DNA of 64,000 nt. Source: Blautia sp. An249. Its GTDB lineage: Bacteria > Bacillota > Clostridia > Lachnospirales > Lachnospiraceae. How positions within the stretch are numbered: the stretch's first letter is position 1; every line of letters begins with the position of its first letter. The stretch covers positions 1-64,000 of the forward strand of contig NZ_NFJL01000020.1 of the NCBI RefSeq assembly GCF_002159835.1, in the 5' to 3' direction. Under the pieces are notes generated by a model. It did not search any database and was not told the DNA's origin. It saw nothing but the letters and a program-made list of their open reading frames with translations. Below, one piece after another: positions 51,931-59,674 of the stretch. A program made the translations under genes and the position numbers.

Positions 51931-53736
51931 TTACCGTATTCTCTTATTTCTTCTTTGAATCAGAATTCCGGAATACAGAATCACCGGAATCGGAATCAGA
52001 CAAAGCAGGATGAGCGGAAGTACTGCTGTATTATCTCCCGTTTTAACTGCCGCTGTTTTATTTCCCCCATAGCCGGAAGAGGAGGCGTAGGTTCCGCTTC
52101 CGCTGGAATAGGAGTTTCCGGAAGATCCCGAAGCGCCTCCGGAAGAATAAGTATTGGTATAGGAAGAACTGTTTCCTCCTGAACTGCTGTAGTTATTTCC
52201 GGAACTCTGGCTGCTCTGTCCGGATGAGCTGCTTCCTGTACCGGAAGAACTCTGTCCCGTCTGAGAAGAAGAAGGTTTCTGGGTAGGAGAGTATCCGTCT
52301 TCTGCAATTTCACCGCCTACCAGAGATGTGCTTCCTGCAATTCCAAAGGGACTGAAGGAACTGGTATTAAAAATCATCGTATTCCCGTAAACAGTAGGAA
52401 TAATCGTCTCAATACTTCCATCGTCCAGTATATGTTCAATGGTGTAATTATAACCTTCTTTTACCGGAACTGTAATACATACAGAATGTCCTTCCGGAAT
52501 TTCGTATTCTGTGTCATTTAACAAATCCCACAGCTGGAATTCATAAGACTGGAAAACAGATGCATTAGATGCATTGGTAAAGTTATAACCGGAGCCGCTG
52601 GAAACACGAAACTGTACATACCAGGGCAGGAAATCACCAGAAACGGTAATTCCGTTGCACGTATGGTTTTCTGCTGCAGCTGACGCCTGATCCTGCAGTT
52701 CTGCCTCCGGATCTGCCTCCTGGGAACGGGTGTCTTTTTCAAAGGCCTCCGCAGGAATTTCATTGATTCCCTCCGGCTCTTTCTCAGAGTCTTCTTTCTT
52801 GTCAGAAGTTTTATCCTCATCTTTGGAAGATTCTTTCTTTTCTTCTTCCGTATCTTTTATTTCTTCTTTTTCAGTACTGTCCTTATCCTGGCTGTCTTTA
52901 TCCTCGTTATTTTTATCCTCGCTGTCTGAATCTTTATCTGCGTCCTCTTCCTGTTTGTCCCCTGTTTCAGACTTGTCGGAAGTGGAAGAATCCTCTTTGT
53001 AATTATCAGAACTGTCCTCTTTATCCTGGGATTCTCCTTTTGACTCTTCTTTATCCGAATCTTCTGTCTTCTCTTCGCTGTCCTCCTGCTCCGTTTTACC
53101 GGAATCCTCGTCTTCTGACTGGCTTTCATCTTTCGAAGAATCCGAACTTTCTTCTGAGTCTGTAGTTTCTTCCTTATTATAATCGTTGTCTTTATCTACA
53201 TCTGTACTATCGTTCTGCTCATTTTTCTGGCTTTCGTCTCCACTGTCTGTGGGATTATCTGATTCCTGAGGAGGCTGTGTAGGCGCCGCCGTAGGATCAG
53301 GAGACACTGGTACCGGCGTTACGCTTACAGAAGGAACCGGTGTCTGACTGGGAACGGTTCCTGCCAGACTTTTTACTGTCACCAATACGGTCCCCGTTAC
53401 CGTACCCGATGAGCTGTCCCAACCGCTTACCTGTGAGAAATCCGCACTTGCGCCTGCTGTAAATACTACGCTGCAGGCTTCCTGATATTTACTCGGAACA
53501 TACGTGGGGCTCGCCCAGGAAAGAGTTCCGTAGCTGCTCTGGGGAAGCTGTATATTAGAAAGAGCGGTTGGAGAATTAACGGTCACTCCTGACGGAATCA
53601 GAGTCTCTCTGGTAATAACACCCGTCTGATCTGCATGTATCGTCCTGGGCGCCATCCCACCAATCACGCAGAAGGTTAAAACAACTGCTAAAAGTTTCGC
53701 CGCTCTTTTACATGATTTTTTCTTTTTTCTTATCAT
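51931..53736 (-). CDS. Cell-surface protein with acidic Ser/Asp/Glu/Lys stalk and VKTGD sorting-like C-terminus
   Basis: A 601-residue secreted protein. It has a signal peptide (about 10-36) and an N-terminal domain of about 90 residues. A Pro/Val linker and a strongly acidic low-complexity stalk follow (about 155-345, many DSE, KED and SED runs). A folded region (about 355-475) contains CNGITVSGDFLPWYVQF and FSPFGIAG. A Ser/Gly/Tyr-rich segment (about 485-560) precedes VKTGDNT, a hydrophobic helix and RRNKR. That ending is like a sortase signal in which the LPxTG is replaced by VKTGD, common in this group. GAGGTG precedes the ATG. Confidence 0.85.
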   Translation of the reverse strand: MIRKKKKSCKRAAKLLAVVLTFCVIGGMAPRTIHADQTGVITRETLIPSGVTVNSPTALSNIQLPQSSYGTLSWASPTYVPSKYQEACSVVFTAGASADFSQVSGWDSSSGTVTGTVLVTVKSLAGTVPSQTPVPSVSVTPVPVSPDPTAAPTQPPQESDNPTDSGDESQKNEQNDSTDVDKDNDYNKEETTDSEESSDSSKDESQSEDEDSGKTEQEDSEEKTEDSDKEESKGESQDKEDSSDNYKEDSSTSDKSETGDKQEEDADKDSDSEDKNNEDKDSQDKDSTEKEEIKDTEEEKKESSKDEDKTSDKKEDSEKEPEGINEIPAEAFEKDTRSQEADPEAELQDQASAAAENHTCNGITVSGDFLPWYVQFRVSSGSGYNFTNASNASVFQSYEFQLWDLLNDTEYEIPEGHSVCITVPVKEGYNYTIEHILDDGSIETIIPTVYGNTMIFNTSSFSPFGIAGSTSLVGGEIAEDGYSPTQKPSSSQTGQSSSGTGSSSSGQSSQSSGNNYSSSGGNSSSYTNTYSSGGASGSSGNSYSSGSGTYASSSGYGGNKTAAVKTGDNTAVLPLILLCLIPIPVILYSGILIQRRNKRIR

Positions 53737-54004
53737 TTAGACTGCACCTCTATATAAAATAAATCAATTGTTGTCTTTTATTCGTCTCTTGTTTCTGAGA
53801 ACAACTCAAAAAATTTTTGTTTAATTATCTGACTAATATTACGATAATGTATTATAGCACAAATTTCTTTTTTTCGACACCCCCTATTCCATTTTTTTTC
53901 ATTCTTGTATTCTTCTCCTATTTCCCTTGCTTTTTTTCATAAAATCATGTATATTTTTTTCTGATAACACGAAAAGGAACAAAATTTTAAAGGAGTGAAT
54001 TTTT
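53737..54004. promoter_or_regulatory. Divergent intergenic region, surface protein (-) and CNNM/CorC protein (+)
   Basis: This 268-bp AT-rich region has no ORF that I would call. Plus strand: TTGCTT (53927-53932), 17 nt and TATATT (53950-53955) serve the CorC-like gene. Minus strand: a TATAAT (53856-53851) has only a weak -35 and would give a leader of about 107 nt for the surface protein. Confidence 0.6.
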
Positions 54005-55288
54005 TTGGATTCTAGCGTCGCGATTCAGACGTTTGTATTAATTTTATTAATTCTTGGTTCCGCCTATTTTTCATCGGCTGAAACCGCTCTTACCACCACA
54101 AGTAAGATTCGCATTCAGGCGCTCATTGAAATGGGGGACAAACGCGCTGTAATATTGGATAAGGTAACTTCCAATTCCGGAAGGATGTTAAGTACCATAT
54201 TAATTGGTAATAACATTGTCAATATGACCATCTCGTCTCTGGCCACTACGCTGACGATTCGTCTGTTTGGAAATATGTATGTTGGAATTGCTACAGGTAT
54301 CGCTACCATTCTGGTTCTCATCTTCGGTGAAATCACCCCGAAGACCATGGCGACCGTTCAGGCAGAAAAGATTGCTTTGTCCTATGCCAGAAGCATTTAT
54401 GCGCTCATGATTGTTCTGACTCCTGTCGCTTTCGTGATTAATAAACTTTCTCAGCTCGTTTTCCGGCTTCTGCGAATTGATTCCAACGCCAAGCCTGCTG
54501 CTATGACCGAACATGAGCTGCGTACCATCGTAAATGTCAGCCAGGAAGACGGTGTTATTGAAAACGAAGAAAAACAGATGATTTACAATGTATTTGATTT
54601 TGGGAATTCTGAAGCCAAAGATGTTATGATTCCCCGGATTGACATGTGCTTTATCGACATCGACAGTACCTACGACCAGTTAATGGCTGTTTTTAAGGAA
54701 GAAATGCACACCCGTTTTCCCGTTTATGAGGGGGATACCGACAACGTAGTTGGTATTATTAATATGAAGGATCTGCTTTTGCTTCCGAAAGACACCAGCT
54801 TCTCTATCCGCAATATCCTGAGGGAGCCCTATTTCACATATGAGCATAAAGACACTGCCACTTTAATGGTAGATATGCGGAAAGCCTCTGTGAATCTGGC
54901 CATCGTCCTGGATGAATACGGCTCCACGGCCGGACTGATTACCCTGGAAGATCTTCTGGAAGAGATTGTCGGAGAAATCCGGGATGAGTACGACGAAGAG
55001 GAAGAAGAAGAACTTCATGAAGTAATTCCAAATGAAGAATATATTTCCCTTGGTTCCACCAAACTGGACGATGTAAACGAAGCCCTAAATATCCATCTGG
55101 AATCGGAAGATTACGACTCTATCGGCGGATATATCATCGATCAGTTAGACAGTCTTCCCATTCAGGGACAGTCTGTAACTCTGGAAAACGGAATCCGCCT
55201 GGTGGTGGATCAGTTGGAGAAAAACCGGATAGCAAAGGTTCATATCTATCTTCCGAAACCTTCAGAAGAAACGGAAACAGAAGAATAA
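54005..55288 (+). CDS. CNNM/CorC-family transporter-associated protein (HlyC/CorC, CBS pair)
   Basis: A 427-residue membrane protein. The DUF21/CNNM domain (about 1-180, three to four segments) contains SSAETALTT and VLIFGEITPKTMAT. A CBS pair follows (about 200-330; MIPRIDM, FPVYEGDTDNVVGIINMKDLL, VDEYGSTAGLITLEDLLEEIVGEI). The CorC_HlyC domain ends it. Relatives export Mg2+ or Na+. Translation starts at a TTG at 54005 with AGGAG 9 nt upstream. Confidence 0.92.
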   Translation: MDSSVAIQTFVLILLILGSAYFSSAETALTTTSKIRIQALIEMGDKRAVILDKVTSNSGRMLSTILIGNNIVNMTISSLATTLTIRLFGNMYVGIATGIATILVLIFGEITPKTMATVQAEKIALSYARSIYALMIVLTPVAFVINKLSQLVFRLLRIDSNAKPAAMTEHELRTIVNVSQEDGVIENEEKQMIYNVFDFGNSEAKDVMIPRIDMCFIDIDSTYDQLMAVFKEEMHTRFPVYEGDTDNVVGIINMKDLLLLPKDTSFSIRNILREPYFTYEHKDTATLMVDMRKASVNLAIVLDEYGSTAGLITLEDLLEEIVGEIRDEYDEEEEEELHEVIPNEEYISLGSTKLDDVNEALNIHLESEDYDSIGGYIIDQLDSLPIQGQSVTLENGIRLVVDQLEKNRIAKVHIYLPKPSEETETEE

Positions 55289-55325
55289 CATCCTTCGCGG
55301 AGCGATTTCTATTACCTTAAATAAT

Positions 55326-55366
55326 AAAAGGACGAGTAAAACCTCAACTGGTTTGCCCGTCCTTTT
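55326..55366. terminator. Bidirectional terminator between the CorC-like gene and ydcF-like gene
   Basis: AAAAGGACG/CGTCCTTTT (55326-55334 with 55358-55366) encloses AAACC/GGTTT. It is followed by TTTTTG on plus and has an A-rich side for minus. Confidence 0.85.
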
Positions 55367-55380
55367 TGTTCTCCTCCCAA

Positions 55381-55977
55381 TCATTTCTCTTTCATCCAAA
55401 TAGAAAACTGCTGAACTAACCGCCTGATTTCCCCGGCTACCTGTCCGACTCCCGCTTCTGTTTCCATCCAGTTTTCTGAAGTTATTCCATCCGGAAAAAC
55501 AGGCCGCACTATGATTTCTGTCTCCGGATACGCTTTCTGATAATACATCAGCGCCCTTCTCGTATGATAACTTTTACAGCATAGAATGGCTTTATTTATA
55601 ACCAGTCTGTTATCGTCAGTCACCTTTCTGGAGAAACAGGCGTTTTCCATCGTATAGGAAGCTTTGTCTTCTCTTAAGATAGCTTCTTCGGGAACCTGAT
55701 TTTTCACCAGCACATCTTTCAGAAACTCCCATTCTGTCTGATAATCGCCGTCATACTGTTCCCGTTTATCTATCGGTCCCCGGAAAGCTTCTTCGGTAAT
55801 ACTGTGACATCCGCTCGGCAATATGTACGGAGCAGCTCCCCGCTGATACAATCTGGCCGCTTCCTCCGCCATCTGAGGATAACGGTTGCCGGGAACAAAA
55901 ATTATATCCGCTTTTTCAATGGGATCTTCTACAAAAATAAATTCTGAAATCTGCTGTAAAAATTTCTCGTATTCCAT
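55381..55977 (-). CDS. YdcF-family (DUF218) protein
   Basis: A 198-residue cytosolic protein of the YdcF/SanA DUF218 fold. It has FVPGNRYPQMAEEAARLY (about 27-44), ASYTMENACF (about 106-115) and AILCCKSYHTRRALMYYQKAYP (about 131-152). YdcF binds S-adenosylmethionine in E. coli, but the cellular role is not known. GGAG precedes the ATG. It is the gene downstream of the split amidase, 50 nt away with a stem-loop between. Confidence 0.85.
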   Translation of the reverse strand: MEYEKFLQQISEFIFVEDPIEKADIIFVPGNRYPQMAEEAARLYQRGAAPYILPSGCHSITEEAFRGPIDKREQYDGDYQTEWEFLKDVLVKNQVPEEAILREDKASYTMENACFSRKVTDDNRLVINKAILCCKSYHTRRALMYYQKAYPETEIIVRPVFPDGITSENWMETEAGVGQVAGEIRRLVQQFSIWMKEK

Positions 55978-55996
55978 GGCTTACTCCTTCTATTGA

Positions 55997-56021
55997 GGGC
56001 CGCAGTTTCCTGATGCGGCCC
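55997..56021. terminator. Stem-loop after the amidase fragment
   Basis: A perfect 8-bp GGGCCGCA/TGCGGCCC stem (55997-56004 with 56014-56021) with a 9-nt loop. The T-run (eight T) is on the plus side; on minus only TCAATAG follows, so it would only weakly stop minus transcription. Confidence 0.65.
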
Positions 56022-56027
56022 TTTTTT

Positions 56028-56762
56028 TTAAGTGGTAATCAGTGTGGTATAACCCGCGTTTCTTAATTTCTGCTCCATGGCAATGGCATTTCCCAATTGC
56101 ATAAAAGCTCCTACCTGTACTCTATAAAGTCCGTTATCGTGAAGCAAAAAGGCCGGATAATCCTGATCCAACAGCTCATACAAAAGTTTATCCGCATTTT
56201 CTCTGGAACGGAAAGCGCCCACCTGTACCCGGTAATACATGGGCTCCTCCTCTACCGTCTCCATATCTAATGTGCCTAATATTGCATTGGCAATGCCATC
56301 CACTATCATATTAAAATTGTTATCAAAAATCTCATTATCTCCTTCTGTATTCAAAAAACCGGCTTCCACTAAAATTGCGGGCATCTTGGTTCTCCGAAGT
56401 ACGACCAGGCCCGGTCGCTCTTTCACGCCCAGTTCATCAAAACCTGCCTCCCCCAGCGCTCCCAGTATATTCTGAGCCATCTCGTACTTTATTCCGCTTT
56501 TATCATATACCAGTACTTCCGCACCTGCATACTGGTTTGCATCCGGGCTGGAATTTCTGTGAAAGGAGATAAAGTAATCCGGCTTTGCCTCATTGGCAAT
56601 CTGTGCTTTTTCAAAGGGTGTCTGATACACATCTTCTGTTCTGGTGTAAAGCACATCTACGCCGTTGTCCTGGAGCTTTTCCCCAACCGCCAGCGTCAGT
56701 TTCAGATTATCATCCTTTTCCTGACGGCCCTGAAAAACAGCACCTGGATCTTCTCCGCCATG
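56028..56762 (-). pseudogene. CwlC-like N-acetylmuramoyl-L-alanine amidase with SPOR repeats, C-terminal part (split gene)
   Basis: This is the 3' part (244 codons plus stop) of an amidase_3/SPOR gene. Reading from 56762 gives HGGEDPGAV, then GRQEKDDN, SFHRNSS and LVEAGF, the metal and catalytic motifs of the family. Two SPOR repeats follow (YYRVQVGAFRSRENADKL and LYRVQVGAFMQLGNAIAM). An in-frame TAA lies just upstream of the HGG codons, because the sequence beyond is the end of a mobile element. The missing first ten residues lie at 59568-59597. The joined protein of 254 residues matches the size and layout of Bacillus CwlC. An internal GTG at 56654 could start a 208-residue product, but it would lack two zinc ligands. 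Confidence 0.9.
56754..56762. repeat. Left attachment-site core (direct repeat copy 1)
   Basis: TCCGCCATG; on the minus strand CATGGCGGA encodes His-Gly-Gly of the amidase. The inner flank has the palindrome TTGCGCAA at 56776-56783. Confidence 0.85.
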
Positions 56763-56888
56763 TGCCGGGTGTTAATTGCGCAAATTTTTTGCCTTATCGC
56801 GCGGAACGCGTTCACGCGTAGCATTAAATTACGATCCCTTTCAGACTGATTAGGGGATATAGAAATATGTGAGATTCGATAACCTTTC

Positions 56889-58499
56889 CTAAGATTCTAC
56901 ACTGGAAACACTGGAAAATAAAAGCTCTGATTCATTGCCGAAATTATAGGTGATTTTGATCTTGCAGTTTTCGTAGACTGTTATTTCACTTATCATTTCT
57001 GCCACAATATCTCTATCCAGTGATTCAATGTCTTTTAATTCCAACAGCCTTTTCAACCACGGTATTTCAAAAACATCTTCTGTCACATTTTCTTTCTTCT
57101 GTTCCAGTGTTTCAATCTGTTTAGAGTAAAGTTCTTCTTTTTTTAGATAATCCTCTCGGTAAGAAAGAAATTCTTCTTTGGAAATCAGTCCATCTTTATA
57201 ATCTTCATATATGGATTTTTTGAGCTTTTTTACACGTTCCAGCTCTGCTTTGATTTTGCCAAGTTCTGTATCGGTAATCTTTTTCACCTTTGGACTTGTG
57301 AAACTCTGTGACTGTACCAGTTCTTTCAAATCATCTACACTGTGGACGATTGCTTTTAAATCATTTAATACAATGTCCTCCAAAACAGCCAGCGGTAACG
57401 TATGCGGCATACAATACTGTTTGCCATTTCTTTTATATGTTCCGCAATAAAAACTATATGTTTTACTTCCATCTGCACGACGCCACATATTTTTTGCCAT
57501 TGCTTTGCCACAATCACCGCATTTTACATAACCGGCAAAGATATTTTTATTCGTTTCCAAATCCAGCTTTCTTGTTCTTTTTGACAAGAGGGATTGCGTT
57601 TTTTCCCATGTTTCTTTATCTATGATTGGTTCATGGGTATTTTCTACGATTATCCAATCCTCTTTCGGCATTCTCTTCTGCTTACTTCTCATACGCTGGC
57701 GCTTTGTTCCCTGTACCATATTCCCCACATACATTTCTCTATGAAGAATACTGTTGATTGTAGAGTAAGACCAATACGCTGTACTCTCCAAACGGTTACA
57801 GTTCTTGTATTTTTCACCATTTACCCTTTTGTATTCTGCCGGACAAAGAATACCCTCTGCATTTAACAGTTTTGCAATCTTTTGTTTGCCATAACCTTGT
57901 ACATATAAGGAAAAGATTCTACGGACAACATCAGCAGCGTACTCATCGATCACTAGCTTATTTTTATTCACAGGAGATTTCTTATAACCATAACTTGTAA
58001 ATGCCCCTATAAACTCACCAGCCTTTTGTTTTGATTTTACGGTTGCCTGTATTTTTTTTGAAATATCTCTTGCATATTGTTCATTGAAAATGTTTTTAAT
58101 CGGGAGCAGCATATCATATGCCTGTTTCATACTATCAATACTGTCTGTTACCGAGATAAAACGTACTCCCATTTCTGGAAAGTATCGCTCTAAATATCGT
58201 CCAGTATCAATGTAATCTCGCCCGAATCTGGATAAATCCTTTACAACGACACAATTTACCTTCCCATCTTCAATGTCTGCAATCATTCTCTGGAAACTAG
58301 GGCGGTTGAAATTCGTTCCTGAATAACCGTCGTCAATGTAAGTATCAAACAATATAAAATCTTCTTTTTCAGCAATATACTCCGTTAAAAGTTTTCTCTG
58401 ATTTCCAACACTGTCGCTTTCTTCCTTATCACCATCTTCTTTTGATAATCTAATATAGATTGCAACATGAAATAAGCTTAATACCTTTTGAAGTTTCAT
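56889..58499 (-). CDS. Large serine recombinase (TndX/Tn4451-type)
   Basis: A 536-residue site-specific recombinase. The resolvase-type catalytic domain (about 10-160) has the nucleophile Ser19 in YIRLSKEDG, then DDGYSGTNFNRPSFQRM and VVVKDLSRFGRDYIDTGRY. The recombinase domain (about 185-300) follows. A zinc ribbon has CGDCGKAM near 337-344 and YCGTYKRNGKQYC further on, and a coiled coil lies near 395-490. Such enzymes cut both att sites at a central dinucleotide without host factors, and need a directionality factor to excise. Its gene ends 126 nt from the left repeat. The ATG at 58499 has only a poor AGGCG upstream. Confidence 0.95.
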   Translation of the reverse strand: MKLQKVLSLFHVAIYIRLSKEDGDKEESDSVGNQRKLLTEYIAEKEDFILFDTYIDDGYSGTNFNRPSFQRMIADIEDGKVNCVVVKDLSRFGRDYIDTGRYLERYFPEMGVRFISVTDSIDSMKQAYDMLLPIKNIFNEQYARDISKKIQATVKSKQKAGEFIGAFTSYGYKKSPVNKNKLVIDEYAADVVRRIFSLYVQGYGKQKIAKLLNAEGILCPAEYKRVNGEKYKNCNRLESTAYWSYSTINSILHREMYVGNMVQGTKRQRMRSKQKRMPKEDWIIVENTHEPIIDKETWEKTQSLLSKRTRKLDLETNKNIFAGYVKCGDCGKAMAKNMWRRADGSKTYSFYCGTYKRNGKQYCMPHTLPLAVLEDIVLNDLKAIVHSVDDLKELVQSQSFTSPKVKKITDTELGKIKAELERVKKLKKSIYEDYKDGLISKEEFLSYREDYLKKEELYSKQIETLEQKKENVTEDVFEIPWLKRLLELKDIESLDRDIVAEMISEITVYENCKIKITYNFGNESELLFSSVSSVES

Positions 58500-58570
58500 A
58501 TATTCGCCTATTCAATTGTTGCCCTATTAAAAATATTATACCACAAAATACGGTACTTTCCCATATCAGA

Positions 58571-58690
58571 CTACCTGTTTTGAACCTCTTTAAGATGAAT
58601 TCTGATGATACGGATAAGCAATTCTTTCGCTGAAAACTTCGATAAAAATTCTCTTTCCACAGTGTATTGGATTGGCTGTTTCTTTTCCAA
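58571..58690 (-). CDS. 39-residue conserved-looking small protein upstream of the recombinase
   Basis: A TTG at 58690 with a strong AAGGAGG 9 nt upstream opens a 39-codon frame starting MEKKQPIQYTVEREFLSKFS and ending RIIRIHLKEVQNR, stop at 58571. The TVEREFL...KELLIRIIR pattern recalls short proteins encoded before serine recombinases in clostridial elements. It could be the recombination directionality factor or a regulator; neither is shown. Upstream lies a 7-bp inverted repeat AATAGGC/GCCTATT (58737-58743 with 58755-58761). The rest of 58500-58858 is AT-rich and I see no other gene. Confidence 0.65.
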   Translation of the reverse strand: MEKKQPIQYTVEREFLSKFSAKELLIRIIRIHLKEVQNR

Positions 58691-58858
58691 ACTTTATCGT
58701 CCTCCTTGTTTCAGCTATCCATTCTCAACATACGCAAATAGGCTTATCCAATATGCCTATTCTCACTTCATTTTTATCAATCTGACATATAAAAGTCTTC
58801 TTTCCGCGAAAAAGCAGCAAACCTTTTAGATTTACTGCTCTCGTATCGTTCTATTCGA

Positions 58859-59173
58859 TTATAAATGTCTGTCCGTATCTCTTGCACCATACATCAATCT
58901 TCGTACTTCCATCACATCATCAATGACTACATAATAAATCACATAGTTTCTTACATAAATCCGATAGTAGGGATAGTCCCGCCTTTTTGCAGAGCGATAC
59001 GGCTCAAAAGCAACAGGATTATTCAATCTTTCCAAAATGGCAGTTTCAACATCATCAATCAGGCGTAAAGCTGCGTCCTCATTTTTCAAAACATTGGTAA
59101 TGTAATTTGCTGTACTGATTAAATCCTGTTCAAAAAGTGGTAAATACCTAAGCTGATAGGATTTATTTTCCAT
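58859..59173 (-). CDS. ParE/RelE-superfamily toxin
   Basis: A 104-residue type II toxin of the RelE/ParE fold. It has YLPLFEQDLISTANYI (about 10-25), the ERLNNPVAFEPY loop and YRIYVRNYVIYYVVIDDVMEVRRLMYGARD (about 70-99). Members poison gyrase (ParE) or cleave mRNA (RelE); the target is not evident. It overlaps the antitoxin gene by 11 nt. It likely kills or stalls cells that lose the element. Confidence 0.9.
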   Translation of the reverse strand: MENKSYQLRYLPLFEQDLISTANYITNVLKNEDAALRLIDDVETAILERLNNPVAFEPYRSAKRRDYPYYRIYVRNYVIYYVVIDDVMEVRRLMYGARDTDRHL

Positions 59174-59423
59174 GTACCGCGCTCCTTACATGACTGAAAA
59201 CTGTTTCATGGGAAAGTCTTTCTTCTGTTGCTGCTGCCTGTCTGTCAGCTTCGTCAAGTTTCATTTCAACATTATCCGTCAGACTGGCATATTCTTCCAG
59301 ACTTAGTACGACCATTGCACCATATCCGTTTTTTGTAAGATATACAGGACTTCCGCTGTTGACAATGGATTCAATCTCTGGAAATTTATTTCTGAGGTCA
59401 GAAACAGGGCGAATTTGTATCAT
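59163..59423 (-). CDS. Phd/YefM-family antitoxin
   Basis: An 86-residue antitoxin with the N-terminal Phd/YefM DNA-binding fold (RPVSDLRNKFPEIESIV ... PVYLTKNGYGAMVVLSLEEYASL). A C-terminal helical tail wraps the toxin. I use the ATG at 59423, with GGAG 9 nt upstream; a TTG two codons earlier is too close to it. It is first in the pair and normally represses the operon. Confidence 0.92.
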   Translation of the reverse strand: MIQIRPVSDLRNKFPEIESIVNSGSPVYLTKNGYGAMVVLSLEEYASLTDNVEMKLDEADRQAAATEERLSHETVFSHVRSAVHGK

Positions 59424-59558
59424 ATTCAAGCACTCCTTTTATATCGTTTATTCTATCTTAATTTTATCAAAATATTATCATAAAGGCAATGCTTTTCAGA
59501 TTTTCTAATTTCCTTTCTTTCTGTAATATCGTTGCCAGTCTTCCTTGCGCAACTGTGT

Positions 59559-59567
59559 TCCGCCATG
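59559..59567. repeat. Right attachment-site core (direct repeat copy 2)
   Basis: TCCGCCATG, identical to 56754-56762. The element-side flank has TTGCGCAA at 59545-59552; the gene-side flank encodes DAG of the amidase. Confidence 0.85.
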
Positions 59568-59597
59568 ACCTGCATCCAGCATTATTGTATATGGCAT
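59559..59597 (-). pseudogene. CwlC-like amidase, N-terminal 13 codons (split gene)
   Basis: An ATG at 59597, with GAGGTG 6 nt upstream, opens MPYTIMLDAGHGG. This is the canonical start of amidase_3 proteins up to the first zinc ligand. In the present arrangement the frame then runs into the element and stops at 59505, giving a 30-residue product without function. The gene-side sequence joins in frame to 56753 when the element is removed. Confidence 0.88.
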
Positions 59598-59625
59598 GGT
59601 TTTCACCTCAGATACTCTTTCTCTC

Positions 59626-59653
59626 TAGCATATGCAGAAATTTTCTGATTGGT
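59626..59653 (-). promoter_or_regulatory. Possible sigma-K-type promoter of the split amidase
   Basis: On the minus strand AC (59653-59652), 17 nt and CATATGCTA (59634-59626) match the Bacillus sigma-K form (AC, 16-17 nt, CATANNNTA). The start would fall near 59619, giving a 22-nt leader with the Shine-Dalgarno. B. subtilis cwlC is under sigma-K. The motif is short and could be chance; sigma-E, with CATACANT, is also conceivable. Confidence 0.45.
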
Positions 59654-59674
59654 TCTATGCCCATTTAAATGCTG

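Larger units (their letters stand above)
56754..59567 (-). mobile_element. 2.8-kb serine-recombinase element interrupting the amidase gene
   Basis: The element lies between two direct copies of TCCGCCATG (56754-56762 and 59559-59567). It contains, on the same strand as the amidase, a large serine recombinase, a 39-residue ORF and a ParE/Phd pair. Removing one repeat plus the interior (2805 bp) joins MPYTIMLDAGHGG to EDPGAVFQGRQEK in frame. Joining the element ends instead gives TTGCGCAA-N13-TG-N13-TTGCGCAA, a symmetric site around a non-palindromic dinucleotide, as expected of an attP. It has no transfer or cargo genes. Confidence 0.9.

Noticed and set aside
52730-53002. Plus-strand Ser/Leu-rich frame in the surface-protein gene
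   Set aside because: It is the reverse reading of the acidic stalk codons.
52857-53129. Minus-strand Lys/Arg-rich frame that could be a basic protein
   Set aside because: It is a shifted reading of the same low-complexity stalk and lacks a start signal.
52800-53230. Possible CRISPR-like or tandem-repeat array in the stalk region
   Set aside because: The repeats are short, irregular codon runs for Asp, Ser, Glu and Lys, not equal-length repeats with unique spacers.
56028-56654. A complete small amidase starting at the GTG at 56654
   Set aside because: The frame continues upstream without a stop to the HGG codons at 56762, and the missing start is at 59597. The short version would lack two zinc ligands.
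56798-56820. GC-rich palindromic patch (GAACGCGTTC) near the left end of the element as the attachment core
   Set aside because: It does not recur at the right end, whereas TCCGCCATG and TTGCGCAA do; it may be a local structure or binding site only.
58605-58829. A 74-codon plus-strand frame in the element
   Set aside because: No ribosome site and a low-complexity composition. The opposite strand has a better small gene (58571-58690) with AAGGAGG.
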